NCBI RefSeq assembly: GCF_020360975.1
Contig: NW_025408671.1
Coordinates: 5,394,001 to 5,458,000 of the forward strand
DNA: 64,000 nt
DNA from: Hirsutella rhossiliensis
Taxonomy: Eukaryota; Ascomycota; Sordariomycetes; Hypocreales; Ophiocordycipitaceae
Reading direction: 5' to 3'
The notes below the pieces were generated by a model. That model searched no databases. It saw only the letters and a list, made by a program, of their open reading frames with translations, and was not told the origin of the DNA. The translations under genes were made by a program, and so were the position numbers. Of this stretch, positions 11,077 through 20,225 are shown piece by piece; positions within the stretch are counted from its first letter, which is position 1, and each line of letters opens with the position of its first letter.

Positions 11077-12297
11077 TATGCGACAGGTCGTACCAGTCCA
11101 TCCTTATCATCTCTCTGCAAGAGCACGCCTCCCGACGCGAATCCTGAAGCGTCTGCTTCCACGATAGTCTCCCTTTCTGGATGGAAGTGTGCAAGGATCG
11201 GGGCCGTGATCAACAAGTCCTTGAGCTTCTCGAAGGCTTCTTCGCACAATTCATCCCAACGGAATGGCACGTCCTTCTTCGTTAGCCGCGTTAGCGGCTC
11301 CGCTATCACCGAGAACTCTGGCATAAACATCCTGTAGAAGTTCGCGAATCCAATAAAACTCCTCACGGACTTAACATTCGTCGGGTTGCCCATTCCTTCA
11401 CAGCCTCAACCTTCTCAGGGTCGACTCGGATCCCACACTCCGCCTCGATGATAAACCCAAGGTATTTCACAGCCTTGACTTCGAATTCACTCTTGTTGAT
11501 ATCCAGTTGCAGCCCGGCGTCCATCAGTCGTTGGAGGACCTTGCCGACCTTGTCGCGGTGGTCTTGCAGGCTTCCAGAGGAGAAGATCAGGACATCGTCG
11601 ATATATGCTGACACAAAATCGTCTAGGTAATCCTGGAGCGCGCTGTTAATGTACCGCTGAAAGGCTGCTGGTGCGCCTGTCAGGCCGAATGGAACTACCA
11701 GCCATTCGAAGGATCCATAGCGCGTTCTGAAAGTTGTCTTTCCTCGTCGCCGGGGCGACCCTGATCTTATGGAACGCTGCTATAACATCTACCTTGGTGA
11801 ACCACCTTGCCTTGGCTATCGTTCGCAAGGTCTCGCTCAGTAAGGGCAAGGGATAGCGGTCCCTCTTCGTTATATGGTTCAAACCTCTGTAATCCACGCA
11901 GAAGCGGATGCCTCCGCCGGGCTTCTTCACCATAAGGACTGGTGCCGCGGCTGGCGAGCTGCTGACTCTAATAAATCCCTTGTCGAGTAGTTCTGTGAGA
12001 GTCTTCCGTAGTACCAATAGCTCCTCGCGGGACATGCTGTAAAGCGGTCCCCAGGGTAGGGCTTCTCTCGGCCATGCTCGTCTTTCAGCACTTCGATCTT
12101 CAGGTCCACACCTGGCCGATGAGGGGGCAGCTGGTCGGCCAGTTGCTGAGAGAAAGCTCGAGACCACTTGTGGTACTGTGGTGGCAGCTTCTCCATTACG
12201 TCAGTCTTCGGTTTCGGTCTTAGGGCCTTGTCAATATCCGCCATCGTGACCGAGTGAACTCCAATGCCGCCTTTGCGTTTGTCACGGCGTGCTTCTG

Positions 12298-12759
12298 CTA
12301 AAAGGTTGCGGCCATGACATTAGAGACATCTAGCTGTGGAGGCTGGTAACGTCGTCGGTCTCGTACTTGAACTCCATTGGACCCGATCTCGAGATATCCT
12401 TCCTTCGCATGGATGTGAACATCCTGGTCTTCCATCCATCGTTTACCCAGGATCATATCCCAGTTCAGATCGTCGATGACGTACATGAAAACACGATGCT
12501 GCTGATGTCCATCGAGGTCGATCGACACATACGTGATCTTGTCGATTTTGACCTCCTTGCCGTCTCCCGCTGCATTCTCCAAGATGCGCGGCTGGACGCG
12601 TATATGTGGCAACTGGAGAGAGTGAAATGTGCGCTTGCTAACCGCGCCGTAGCAGAGGCAGCCATAGTCGACAAGAGATGGCACGAAGTCTGTGCCGTTC
12701 ACCCTGACGTCTGCTATGAACGGTTCTCCGTCCATTTTGCTTTTCCGCTCACATCCCAT
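12298..12759 (-). CDS. Gypsy-1 aspartic protease segment
   Basis: A retropepsin-like fold is suggested by LVDYGCLCYGAVS near 12640-12675 and, about 80 residues later, DMILGKRWMEDQDVHI near 12400-12450 (the hydrophobic-G flap/second psi-loop region). The active triad in this gypsy group is normally D-S/T-G in a CLCY context. Here it reads D-Y-G (codons GAC TAT GGC), an odd substitution at a residue that normally hydrogen-bonds the catalytic Asp. The protease would cleave Gag-Pol. The segment is open over its length and separated by frame breaks from gag and from RT. It could be a separate small frame or, more likely, part of a broken gag-pol. Confidence 0.65.
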   Translation of the reverse strand: MGCERKSKMDGEPFIADVRVNGTDFVPSLVDYGCLCYGAVSKRTFHSLQLPHIRVQPRILENAAGDGKEVKIDKITYVSIDLDGHQQHRVFMYVIDDLNWDMILGKRWMEDQDVHIHAKEGYLEIGSNGVQVRDRRRYQPPQLDVSNVMAATF

Positions 12760-12782
12760 TCTCTCACAGCCGCCGCGTGTCC

Positions 12783-14035
12783 CTAGTCTGAATCTTCATC
12801 GTTATGAGAAGAAGTATCGTCTTCGGCGACCTCGGCTTTAGTGACCGCTGGTCGTGACGGGGTCACGGCATTGACCTGAGTGCGTCGGGTCGTGTTTGCG
12901 GGTCGGATAGGCGCAGCCAATGGACAGCGCTCGATTCTGCAGTTGTCTCTTCCACAACGGAGGCAACGCCCTTCACGGTAACGGGCGTCCATCTCGGCCT
13001 GGTCGACCCACTTGGCACGCTTGCCCAACAGCGCTTGGTCTTCTGGTCGCTTGGATTGGTAACCATATGTGTTCTTATCACTGCGGGTGCGCGCAGCGTT
13101 CACTTTCGCGGATGCTTGTAGAGTTGGTTCCCATTCCATCATATCCTCTCGTCTAACTTCGGTTTTCTGGCCAGGCTGTTTCTGGGCAGCCTGGCCTCCA
13201 TGATTCTGGTGGTTGTCATAGTTGTCCGAACTCTTTGTGTTGCCTCGAGGCCTTTTCCACTGACCCAACAATTCCATCTGGCTGCTCAGCGAATCGCACC
13301 TCCTCGCCAGCCCAACATAGCTGCTGATGGCAGAGGGGTCAGAGCCTATGAGGGCTGCTTTCATTTTATCGTTTAGTGCCTCCTGGAGGTAGGAAATCTT
13401 GCTGTCATCTGGCCAATACTCGGCGTTGGCATTGGCGATCTCCCTCTCAAAGCGGGGGTAAAAGGACGTGAACGGTTCATTCTCTCCTTGCTTAATCGAA
13501 TGCAGGTTGCGTGTAGCTCTCTGCTTGCGATCCCTCTCCCGTTCAGCAATTCGAGGCGGTTGAGTAGTTCAGCAACATTGAACGTTTTCTTCTCGGTTTG
13601 CATCTCCACAAATGTGGTCACGTTGTCTTTAGCCTTGCCTTCTAGGCTCATGAAGATGTACATAAAGTGGCCTTCTGCATCTCCAAGGGCTTCTTTGTCG
13701 ACTCGTAGCTTTCCTTCGGTTTCTAGTTTCCAGCTTCGCCACTGGGCCTTGTCGCCGCCGAATTTCGGTATGTCTCGTAATTTGGGGCGCTTGGTTGGGT
13801 GAGGGTTGTGAGTGGCGACCACACGAGTGTCCTCAATGGGGACAGCCGGGGTGACAGATGGCGTTGGCTCTAGGAGTTCAGACGAACGGGCTTGCTGGTG
13901 TTGTTGGAGTTCCAGGGCAATAAAACGTTCTTCAAACTGGGTGTTTCTTCGGGAACTCTCTTCTCTCAGACTTCGTATCTCGGCAACCAGGGCGCTGAGG
14001 ACGTCCGGCTGCATGTTGTTGTTATCTTCGGCCAT
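12783..14035 (-). pseudogene. Gypsy-1 gag
   Basis: The frame starts MAEDNNNMQPDVLSALVAEI at 14035. A coiled-coil-like N-terminus (residues about 10-50) is followed by the retrotransposon gag domain (KFGGDKAQWRSWKLETEGKL and onward). One shift lies near 13400-13440, after which the frame continues (MKAALIGSDPSAISSYVGLA) to a single zinc knuckle CLRCGRDNCRIERCP near 12920-12965. That knuckle has Cys where His is usual (CX2CX4CX4C). The C-terminal tail is acidic, ending DDTSSHNDEDSD at 12783. Upstream of the ATG the same frame stays open through (EDT)n codons but has no other ATG. Gag forms the particle and binds RNA. Confidence 0.8.
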
Positions 14036-14081
14036 CGCGACTTCGCTGAACGCTAATAGTTCGACGGGACTCAGTTTGGTG

Positions 14082-14152
14082 TCTTCAGTGTCTTCGGTGT
14101 CTTCGGTGTCTTCAGTGTCTTCGGTGTCTTCAGTGTCTTCAATGTCTTCAGT
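14082..14152. repeat. 9-bp tandem repeat in Gypsy-1 leader
   Basis: About eight copies of tgtcttc(a/g)g on the plus strand lie between the primer-binding site and gag. On the minus strand they read GAAGACACY, in frame with gag as (Glu-Asp-Thr)n with no stop until inside the LTR and no ATG. They may be an N-terminal extension only if a non-ATG start were used; otherwise they are untranslated. Confidence 0.85.
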
Positions 14153-14153
14153 G

Positions 14154-14165
14154 ATCTTGATAGTA
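14154..14165 (-). promoter_or_regulatory. Primer-binding site of Gypsy-1, self-complementary to LTR 14215-14226
   Basis: The twelve bases directly abutting the 5' LTR read TACTATCAAGAT on the minus strand. The same LTR contains ATCTTGATAGTA (minus strand, 14226 to 14215), the exact complement. No tRNA-type TGG start is present. In Tf1/sushi elements the first about 11 nt of the RNA anneal to such a site and prime minus-strand synthesis. By that model the RNA would start at 14226, giving R-U5 of 61 nt. Confidence 0.75.
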
Positions 14166-14354
14166 TGTGAAGGCCTCTAGTGAGTTGATACAACTAACTA
14201 GTCCCTATGCTGTTTACTATCAAGATAGAGAAGAAAGAAAGAAAGAAAGAGAATCTACTACATGAGAGCACAATAGCATTTTATAGCTTCGAGCCAATGG
14301 AAGGTTCTAGAAGCTAGGCGGCGCAGCCGCCGTTAAAGCGGCTTGCCCGTTACA
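14166..14354 (-). repeat. Gypsy-1 5' LTR (transcript sense)
   Basis: Same sequence as the LTR at 7048-7237 except for one missing A. On the minus strand it should carry the promoter (TATAAAA at 14285-14279) and a start of transcription near 14226 predicted from the self-priming complementarity. Confidence 0.95.
14279..14285 (-). promoter_or_regulatory. TATA-like box of Gypsy-1 LTR
   Basis: TATAAAA on the minus strand, about 55-60 nt upstream of the transcript start predicted at 14226. The spacing is acceptable for a fungal promoter; the assignment is inferred from position only. Confidence 0.45.
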
Positions 14355-14359
14355 ATCAC

Positions 14360-15987
14360 TAATATGGCATTACGAACTGCTTGCTGCCTTTTAGGCAGCA
14401 CCGTGAATGAGCGTCTTGATCTTGACAGGGCGGTAGAAACCTTTCGCCAGAACGCAAGTACGGTACGGTCAAAGCCTTGAGATGTACCTACGGCAAGCAA
14501 CTGCCAACTGGTAAGTTAATTTTCTCCTCGATGCGTGATACTGTAATTTCGCATCTCGAATTTTTGTTATTTGAAGAGTTCAAAGAGCATGAGAGGGGAG
14601 TATCTGCAGATTATGGAAGGGCCGGAAAAAATTACACGATATGTATTTCGCGCAGCATCGAAGACTGTGAAGCGTAGACTGGTACACCAGATTCCTAAAT
14701 ACGCTACAACTTGGCGACGCGTGTAAGCCAGGATATCACAAGTATTGCGGCAGCGAAAAATGCAGCGGCTGTACAATGTTCGTTCAACCGCTTGGCAGTG
14801 GCTTATTCGATGCTCCACACGCCGGAGCGGGCAACCCAGGGCAGCTCAGGGCAGCTCAGGACAGGCTCAGGCGGCTCAGGCAGCTCAGGGCAGATCAGGG
14901 TAGCTCAGCCCCTGCTCAGGGTAGCTCAGTCCCTGCTCAGGTTCGGCACGTACTTACTCAAGGTGGATCAGGTGGTGCTAATGGAAATACAATAGAGTGT
15001 GAACTTTCAAGGGTAGACCATGATTGCTTTGTCGCGCGGCTGGAATAGATCTGAGGAGCGTGTATCCTGAAGCTTCGGGAGGATTCTCGCGGCCAGCCCT
15101 TCATGGCAGACTGGTTGCTCGCTAGCTTGCTGGGAAAAGTAAGATAGCTGCGTGCCTCCCTAGGTAACTGTTAAAGGCACCACGATAGCCCAATTGACCT
15201 CCATTATGCCGTAAGAAGTAATGAGCAGGCAAACATTCGAGGAGCAAATTGACGTTTTTCAAGAATGCTCGTTCCTTAGTTACGTTGTGTTCTAGTCACA
15301 TTGACGATCGATGCACTTCCCGCGACTGAGAGCCGATACGATGCCGCCCACGTGGTTGTCCTTGACAATTGGTTTGTTGCAAAGGACGCTGGACGCTCGA
15401 TCATGCACGCCTTTTATCTAGGTGTGGATTTTTAGGTGGCCCGACGGCCGTTCAAGCGAAAGACAGAATTAATGTTTAACGACGATTACGCCAATACACA
15501 TTGGAAGAGGTAGGAGCCAAGTACACAAGTTGTTATGAAGATCTAGAAGGTGCGGCCCAACGGTCCTATTTATGCCGTTGGGTAACTTCCATGGGCACCA
15601 AATTAGCCATACACGTGAGGTCACTATAGGTCCTGATACATGGCATTATAATGATCTTTCAGGTGGTCCTGATAACACCTAATAGCCTAACACTCCGACA
15701 TTCCTCGTAAGAACGATTGGAACACTTCCACCGCAAAAGTTCCTCTATCACCACCGCGCGAAAATGGACGTCAACTAGAAGGCTGAAGCTCGAGGAACGT
15801 AAGTTCTCCTTGTCTCATACTAAAAGAAAGGATACTCTCCTGATTAGGAAGTCTGGTTGAGAACAAGGTGACTGCTTTAGCCACACACATAGATTTCGCG
15901 CGATGCAGGTTGACCGTGGAGATACCAAGCGATACATTCGATTTGCTACCTTGCAGACCAACAACTTCGATTGGTCAAAGGCATAGC
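14360..15987. other. non-coding, un-RIPed stretch downstream of the DUF3435 gene
   Basis: No convincing gene in either strand: only short frames without domain motifs. It contains the imperfect minisatellite at about 14826-14945. Base composition is ordinary (CA and TG common), unlike the tract after 20576. It may be the 3' flank of the DUF3435 gene or the interior of a larger element. Confidence 0.6.
14826..14945 (+). repeat. imperfect (GGGCAGCTCA)n minisatellite
   Basis: About ten units of 9-12 bp built on GGGCAGCTCA, some reading CAGGGTAGCTCA or CCCTGCTCA. Read in the plus frames it gives low-complexity G/S/Q-rich peptides without other support. Strand asymmetry (G on plus) is notable. 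Confidence 0.8.
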
Positions 15988-18301
15988 TTAGGACACTGTT
16001 CCGTGTATTCGTAGAGCATGGTTCCGCAGATGCTCCATATGGTCCAGTGGCAAATCGCAGATCGAACATCTAATCTCATCGCCCTCGCGTAAATTCGACA
16101 AGTGCTTGCGTCGGAAGTGCTTGGACAGGTCTCCAGGAGTGTAAACTCGCGAATGAGAACCTCCACGGCCCCATCATCTGATGTCAAATCAAGGGCCTTG
16201 CCGACACAGACGAAGCATCTTCGAGGCCTGTCCGTGACTGTCTTAATGAAGGTGGACATCAGAGCCGTGTGTTGAGGGCTGTTGATAGGCGGTTCGTTCA
16301 TGAGAGTAGGCCTAGTTGAGTCGACCGACGCTCGAGCGCCGCGGATCGTCTGCCCTTCCTCGACCATACAATAAGCTACGATGGCGGCGATAGCATTGTC
16401 TCTCCGTCGATATTGACCTTCGAGCGTGTTGCCAAGTGGAGCGGCGAGGGCCTCAACCAATCGCTTTTGAGCCGGTCGCTGAGGACAAATGGGAGTGTTC
16501 ACAGTCGCTTGTTTGACAAACCCAATACCTTGCAATTGCCCCTCAATGTCGTCCACCGCCTGTCTGGCAGTCCATTCATCTCGAATCTTCTGCTTAAGCA
16601 CCCTCTTCAATCTTTGCTTCTCGTTCCTCAGTCGACGGCGGAGTTCCATGTGCTTCTTTGAACCTGGGCGATGATGCCGAAGGTCTTGCTCTAGTCGCTT
16701 GATGATAGGATCAGTAGACACGGATGCTATTTGTTCAGCTGTGAGATCCGTGGGTCTCCGCTTGCTGATAGAGTGGCCGACGCTGCAGGCCTGCCTTATG
16801 AGCGCCTGCTGTGGTTTTTGTCGCCGGAGAATACCCCAAGTATCCGCGCAAACCTCCCGTCCCAGGTAGTGCTTCTGAAAGGGATTCGAATTGGCGTGAT
16901 CTAGAGCAAGATTTCGCAGCGACTCGCTGATATCGGCTGAAGCTGGAGTAAGCAACAAGGCTATCGTGATTGGAGGACTTGACGAACCACTTCGATCGAA
17001 CTCATTGGCCGCATTATAACGCAAGTTGTAGGGGATGGTGGGGTATTCCAACCCCAATATTTCGCCAACCCTTCTGATCCATTGTGCAATCATCTGGTAA
17101 GAAAGAGGCTTGTCCTGGGATAGCTCATAGCCGGTAAAGGTTTTCATAGCCCGTCGGAATATATATGTGTCTTTTAGATCGTCCTTGAGCGGCAGAGGTA
17201 GCTCCCGCTCCTCAGGGTGGATATCAAGATTGGCAAGCTGTGCGGGTGAATTGAGACTTGTTGCTCGGAACGCGCGATGGCGGAAAGAATGCCTAGCAGG
17301 AAGATGTGAGGATTGAGTAGCAAGGAAGGGTCGGCCAAGGTCTCTGGAAGAGGAAATGTTTTCCTAGATTCGCGTCAGTGCCATATCCTACGAGCAGATG
17401 AAGCACGGCGTTTCTGGCGTCCTTACGCATCTTTGATACCGAGGTACGTTTTCGTGAAGGCCAAGGTGAAGCGAATCAAAATATGGATTTTTTGTCGTGC
17501 TAATTGTCGTTTCGATTTGCTCCTTGAGATCTTCGATCGTCATGCATCGATTCGCTCGCCTCTGGTCGCTCAAGTCATGTTTTTTGGAGAGGTCTCGGAG
17601 AACCTGCAGGGTTACCTTGTGACCTATTATTCGGAGGGATCGGGCTGTACCTTGTGCATACGCCGATTTAGTTTCGGCTCGAGTTTGTCTCCAGTGGCTC
17701 TCTCGAAGACGAGTCGGAAGACTTTCCAGTATGTGCTCAAAGAGCTGCTCTTCCTCGTTCCTCGCCTTTTCCTGCCATCCTTACCGACCTTCTGGTTGAG
17801 GACCAGTCAAAAAATTATACAAAAGCCGCAGGAGCTGGACTCGGAGACAGACTCCAAACATTTTTGGGGGTCACAACCCAGCACCTCACAGTACCTGAGG
17901 GTAGGACCATTACATGTTAGAGGCTGGGAGTCATAAGGACATGATGTCGTTGGTGACGTACTGGCGCCATTGTGCGTCGCAGGCATCGAGGAGCAGTAGA
18001 CTACCGTCGCTATAGTCTTGAGCTTCGTAGGCGGTCTCGTTGAATTTCTCAACGGCTTCCCGGTAGTACTCAGGTGGATGAACGTTGCCACCGAAGAGCT
18101 GGACTTGGTCTTCAACGTCAGCGTCGACGAATCCGTCTGCGTCATTGAAGTTCAAGTCCTCTACATCCGTTGCCTCCGCACACGTATCCGAGTGAAGGGC
18201 TCAACTTTGTCAAAGAGACCACCATCGTCAAATTCGTTCTGGGGGGAGTAAGACGCGTCCGAGTCGTAAGAGATGGCGGAATGGCGTGCTCGGCGCGTCA
18301 T
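15988..18301 (-). pseudogene. DUF3435 ('FluG domain') tyrosine-recombinase-like gene, Starship-captain family, decayed
   Basis: ATG at 18301 (MTRRARHSAISYDSDASYSP). The N-terminal block YREAVEKFNE...DYSDGSLLLLDACD, the central ETTISTTK...ILIRFTLAFTKTYLG, the YR C-domain (IPYNLRYNAANEFD; LALDHANSNPFQKHYLGREV, with R, H and the candidate nucleophile Tyr), and a final C2H2-like part (CFVCVGKA...GDLSKHFRRKH; CSICDLPLDHMEHLRNH) ending IHGTVS, stop at 15988-15990, are the known order for DUF3435 proteins. Introns inferred: 17895-17961, 17364-17426, 16943-16987. Odd: one-base shifts near 18190, 17290 and 16145, and the segment that should hold the first catalytic Arg (between TTISTTK and ILIRF, about 17480) is missing. 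Such proteins mobilise giant Starship elements; this copy is probably dead. Family call firm from motifs; captain role inferred. Confidence 0.8.
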
Positions 18302-18377
18302 GGTTGACAATGGATCGTATAAGTCAGCGGGATGCGGCTTTCCGTGAGCTGGCAAGAGGAAAGAGTTTCCACAGTAA

Positions 18378-20223
18378 GTCCCTGCACATAGAAATGGGCA
18401 CCCCCCTGTTTTGGGCACCCCAAAAAAATCACGACCATTTTCAACACCATTAATTCAATCCCTTCTCACTGCCCACCACCGTGCACTACGATACAATCGT
18501 CACCTATTTCTGAAACCTCAGCTTCGGTTTCATCAGATTCTTCATTCTCAGCTGCGTTCACCTCCTCCTGCGCCCGTCGTATTGCCTCAATATTGGCGAA
18601 CCTCGAATTCGGGCTCGTGACCACCCTCTTCCTTTTTTTCGGCTTGACGGCCGCCAATTGTGTTTCAGTGCCTGAATCTGCAATTGAGCTTTTGCTAAAA
18701 GGCCATCCTTCTCGTCAAACCCTTTTGTGATCTTCCTGAACAGCAATCTCTTCGTGGGCACGTCGTCGTCTAGCTGGTTGAATTGAACTACCTGAACCTT
18801 CAGATCTTGCGAGCGCCTCGGGTCGACCACGCAATCTGGGATGTGTCTGATTGCCAGTCACTGGTGGGTAAGTGGCTATTGAATGCATTGGCCACATTTT
18901 TCGCGTTCTTTGCGTCTGTTGCTGTTCTCCAGCAGAAGAGGGCTCAAAAGTGGCTTCGCCATCGACACCGGCCACAAACCCGTCGCTTTCCAGCCACCCT
19001 TGATGTTTGACACAGTGAGCGCTTGCTCGCGTGCTTTCTGGTAGCAGGAAAGAAAGTTTTGCTTGCCGACTGGGCTTGAATCGGTCAGGAGGCTGAGAAA
19101 TCCGACCTGTTTGCGGTAGTAGTGCTTAAGAGCGGAGAAGACAGACAAATCGAGCGGTTGCAACACATGAGAGGTAAGGGAGGTAAGAAAAGAAGGTGAA
19201 TCTGATGCTGGTAGCATAGATACATGAAGTCAACCGTCTCGTGACTTCCGTGGCCGTCCAATACTAGCAGTCTTCGCTCCGAAGGGTCGGGTGGCTGGGT
19301 TCTTGGAATGAACACCTTTTCGAGCCACTCCACCGCAGTTTGGTCCGAAGTCCAGCCGTTCTTTGTCGCAGTGAATTGCCAGTCACTAAAAGTACTGAGA
19401 TCTTCTGGGAACCACTGTTGCTGGACCGATTTGCCCTTGAAAATGACGAGTGGAGGAGGAAGGTGCCGGCAGCGGACACGCACTCGATGAACGACGTCCA
19501 GACCCGAGAACCAAGCGTCTTCTTTTGTACAGATCGTTTTCAGCACTGCCAACGACCAGGCCATTCTCCCAAGTCCTTCCATGATGCCTGCTTCATCCAT
19601 GTTGTACCTGTTCTCCGGCTTAATAGCCAGAATCTCGGGAAGGAAGAAATTGTTGAACCAAGGCCGAATTACCTCGGTAGAAGCGCCGTTGACACGCGCA
19701 GAGTCTCTGTGATGGCACTTCTGGGTCCGAACTGCAGGATTTCGTCTTAAAAATGCTTGCATCCAGTGTTTTCCGAGCGGTGTGTGGTCTCCTTTGACGG
19801 CGAGCATGCGCTGCGCGAACTGCCTGATCTGCGAGTGAGTGGGAGGAAGGCCCAAGGCGTCCTGAATGAGAATCCATTCGGTAAGTTGCTTTTCCTGTGT
19901 CTGAAAAGCCTCTGAAGAGCAGAAAATGCATCCTTTCTGCATTCGTGACCATGCATGCGATTGTAAAGAGTTGCCCTCAGGACGCCCCAATCGCGAGCAG
20001 CCTTCTTGGCGGATCCGCCATTGGCGATTGCCTCAAGGGCGCTGTGAATGTCAGACTCTGTATATTTCATCAGTAGTGGCTTTAAGACACCTGCGGCAAT
20101 TTTTAGCAGATTGGATGCGTTTCCGCGGTGATATTTGCTGTTGAAGTTGACGCAGCCGTTTAGGTTGGGCACCCATCTTGGGTGCCCAAAACAGGGGGGT
20201 GCCCATTTCTATGTGCAGGGACT
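18378..20223 (-). mobile_element. pogo/Fot1-type transposon copy B, upstream of the DUF3435 gene
   Basis: Same 44-bp TIR as copy A; TA at 18376-18377 and 20224-20225; 1846 bp. The transposase is on the minus strand. It lies 77 bp upstream of the DUF3435 ATG and so separates that gene from its promoter. It shares with copy C a missing C in the CTCC(C)TCC stretch (plus strand about 19455), suggesting B and C are closer to each other than to A. Confidence 0.95.
18466..20070 (-). pseudogene. pogo copy B transposase, frameshifted
   Basis: The start MKYTESDIHSALEAIANGGS at 20070 and the stop at 18466-18468 correspond to copy A. The longest open part (about 19085-19990, 301 codons) holds the CENP-B HTH, D1 (NMDEAGIMEGLG) and D2 (VLDGHGSHET). 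D3 (LQPLDLSVFS) follows in the next frame near 19140. Breaks include an extra A in the GAAAAGCC run near 19900, a lost C near 19570 and a long T run (7 instead of 5) near 18640. It would need several corrections to be functional; it might still be mobilised in trans through its TIRs. Confidence 0.85.
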
Positions 20224-20225
20224 TA

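Larger units (their letters stand above)
7241..12244 (-). pseudogene. Gypsy-1 pol: RT, RNase H, integrase, chromodomain (split by pogo A)
   Basis: Minus strand. RT begins near 12244 ([24 protein letters not shown]), with [20 protein letters not shown] near 11890 and catalytic YIDD at 11594-11605. RNase H has VEADASGFASGG near 11150. The YFSKK codons that follow are split by pogo A; joining across one TA restores RPVAYFSKK. Integrase shows HHCC (HITGHPGRD ... CEVCG, about 8445-8560) and a DDE core (ITIDFITDLP, SDQGPQF, QTDGATERMNQ, about 8030-8370). The C-terminus carries a chromodomain, residues LVERILDERMEG...VLVKWHDYSQPTWEP, about 7370-7450, which tethers insertion to modified chromatin. 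Frame breaks occur near 11370, 11630, 11930, 8430 and 7920. Confidence 0.88.
7048..14354 (-). mobile_element. Ty3/gypsy chromovirus Gypsy-1, complete with both LTRs
   Basis: Direct repeats TGTGAA...GTTACA bound the element: 7048-7237 (190 bp) and 14166-14354 (189 bp). They are flanked by a perfect 5-bp duplication ATCAC at 7043-7047 and 14355-14359. The minus strand codes for gag, protease, RT, RNase H, integrase and chromodomain, in gypsy order. The only LTR difference I see is one A in the AAA/AA run near the TG end, so insertion is recent. It is interrupted at 9231-11076 by pogo copy A; without it the element is about 5.46 kb. No RIP signature. Confidence 0.95.

Noticed and set aside
13812..14180. 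Plus-strand frame coding a VSS repeat protein
   Set aside because: It is the complement of gag and of the 9-bp leader repeat; no independent support.
14477..15048. Small plus-strand frames near the minisatellite
   Set aside because: Short, low-complexity, no motif, no splice or start context; repeat-driven openness.
17313..17936. 207-codon plus-strand frame
   Set aside because: Lies opposite the DUF3435 gene, whose minus-strand protein motifs and intron signals are clear.
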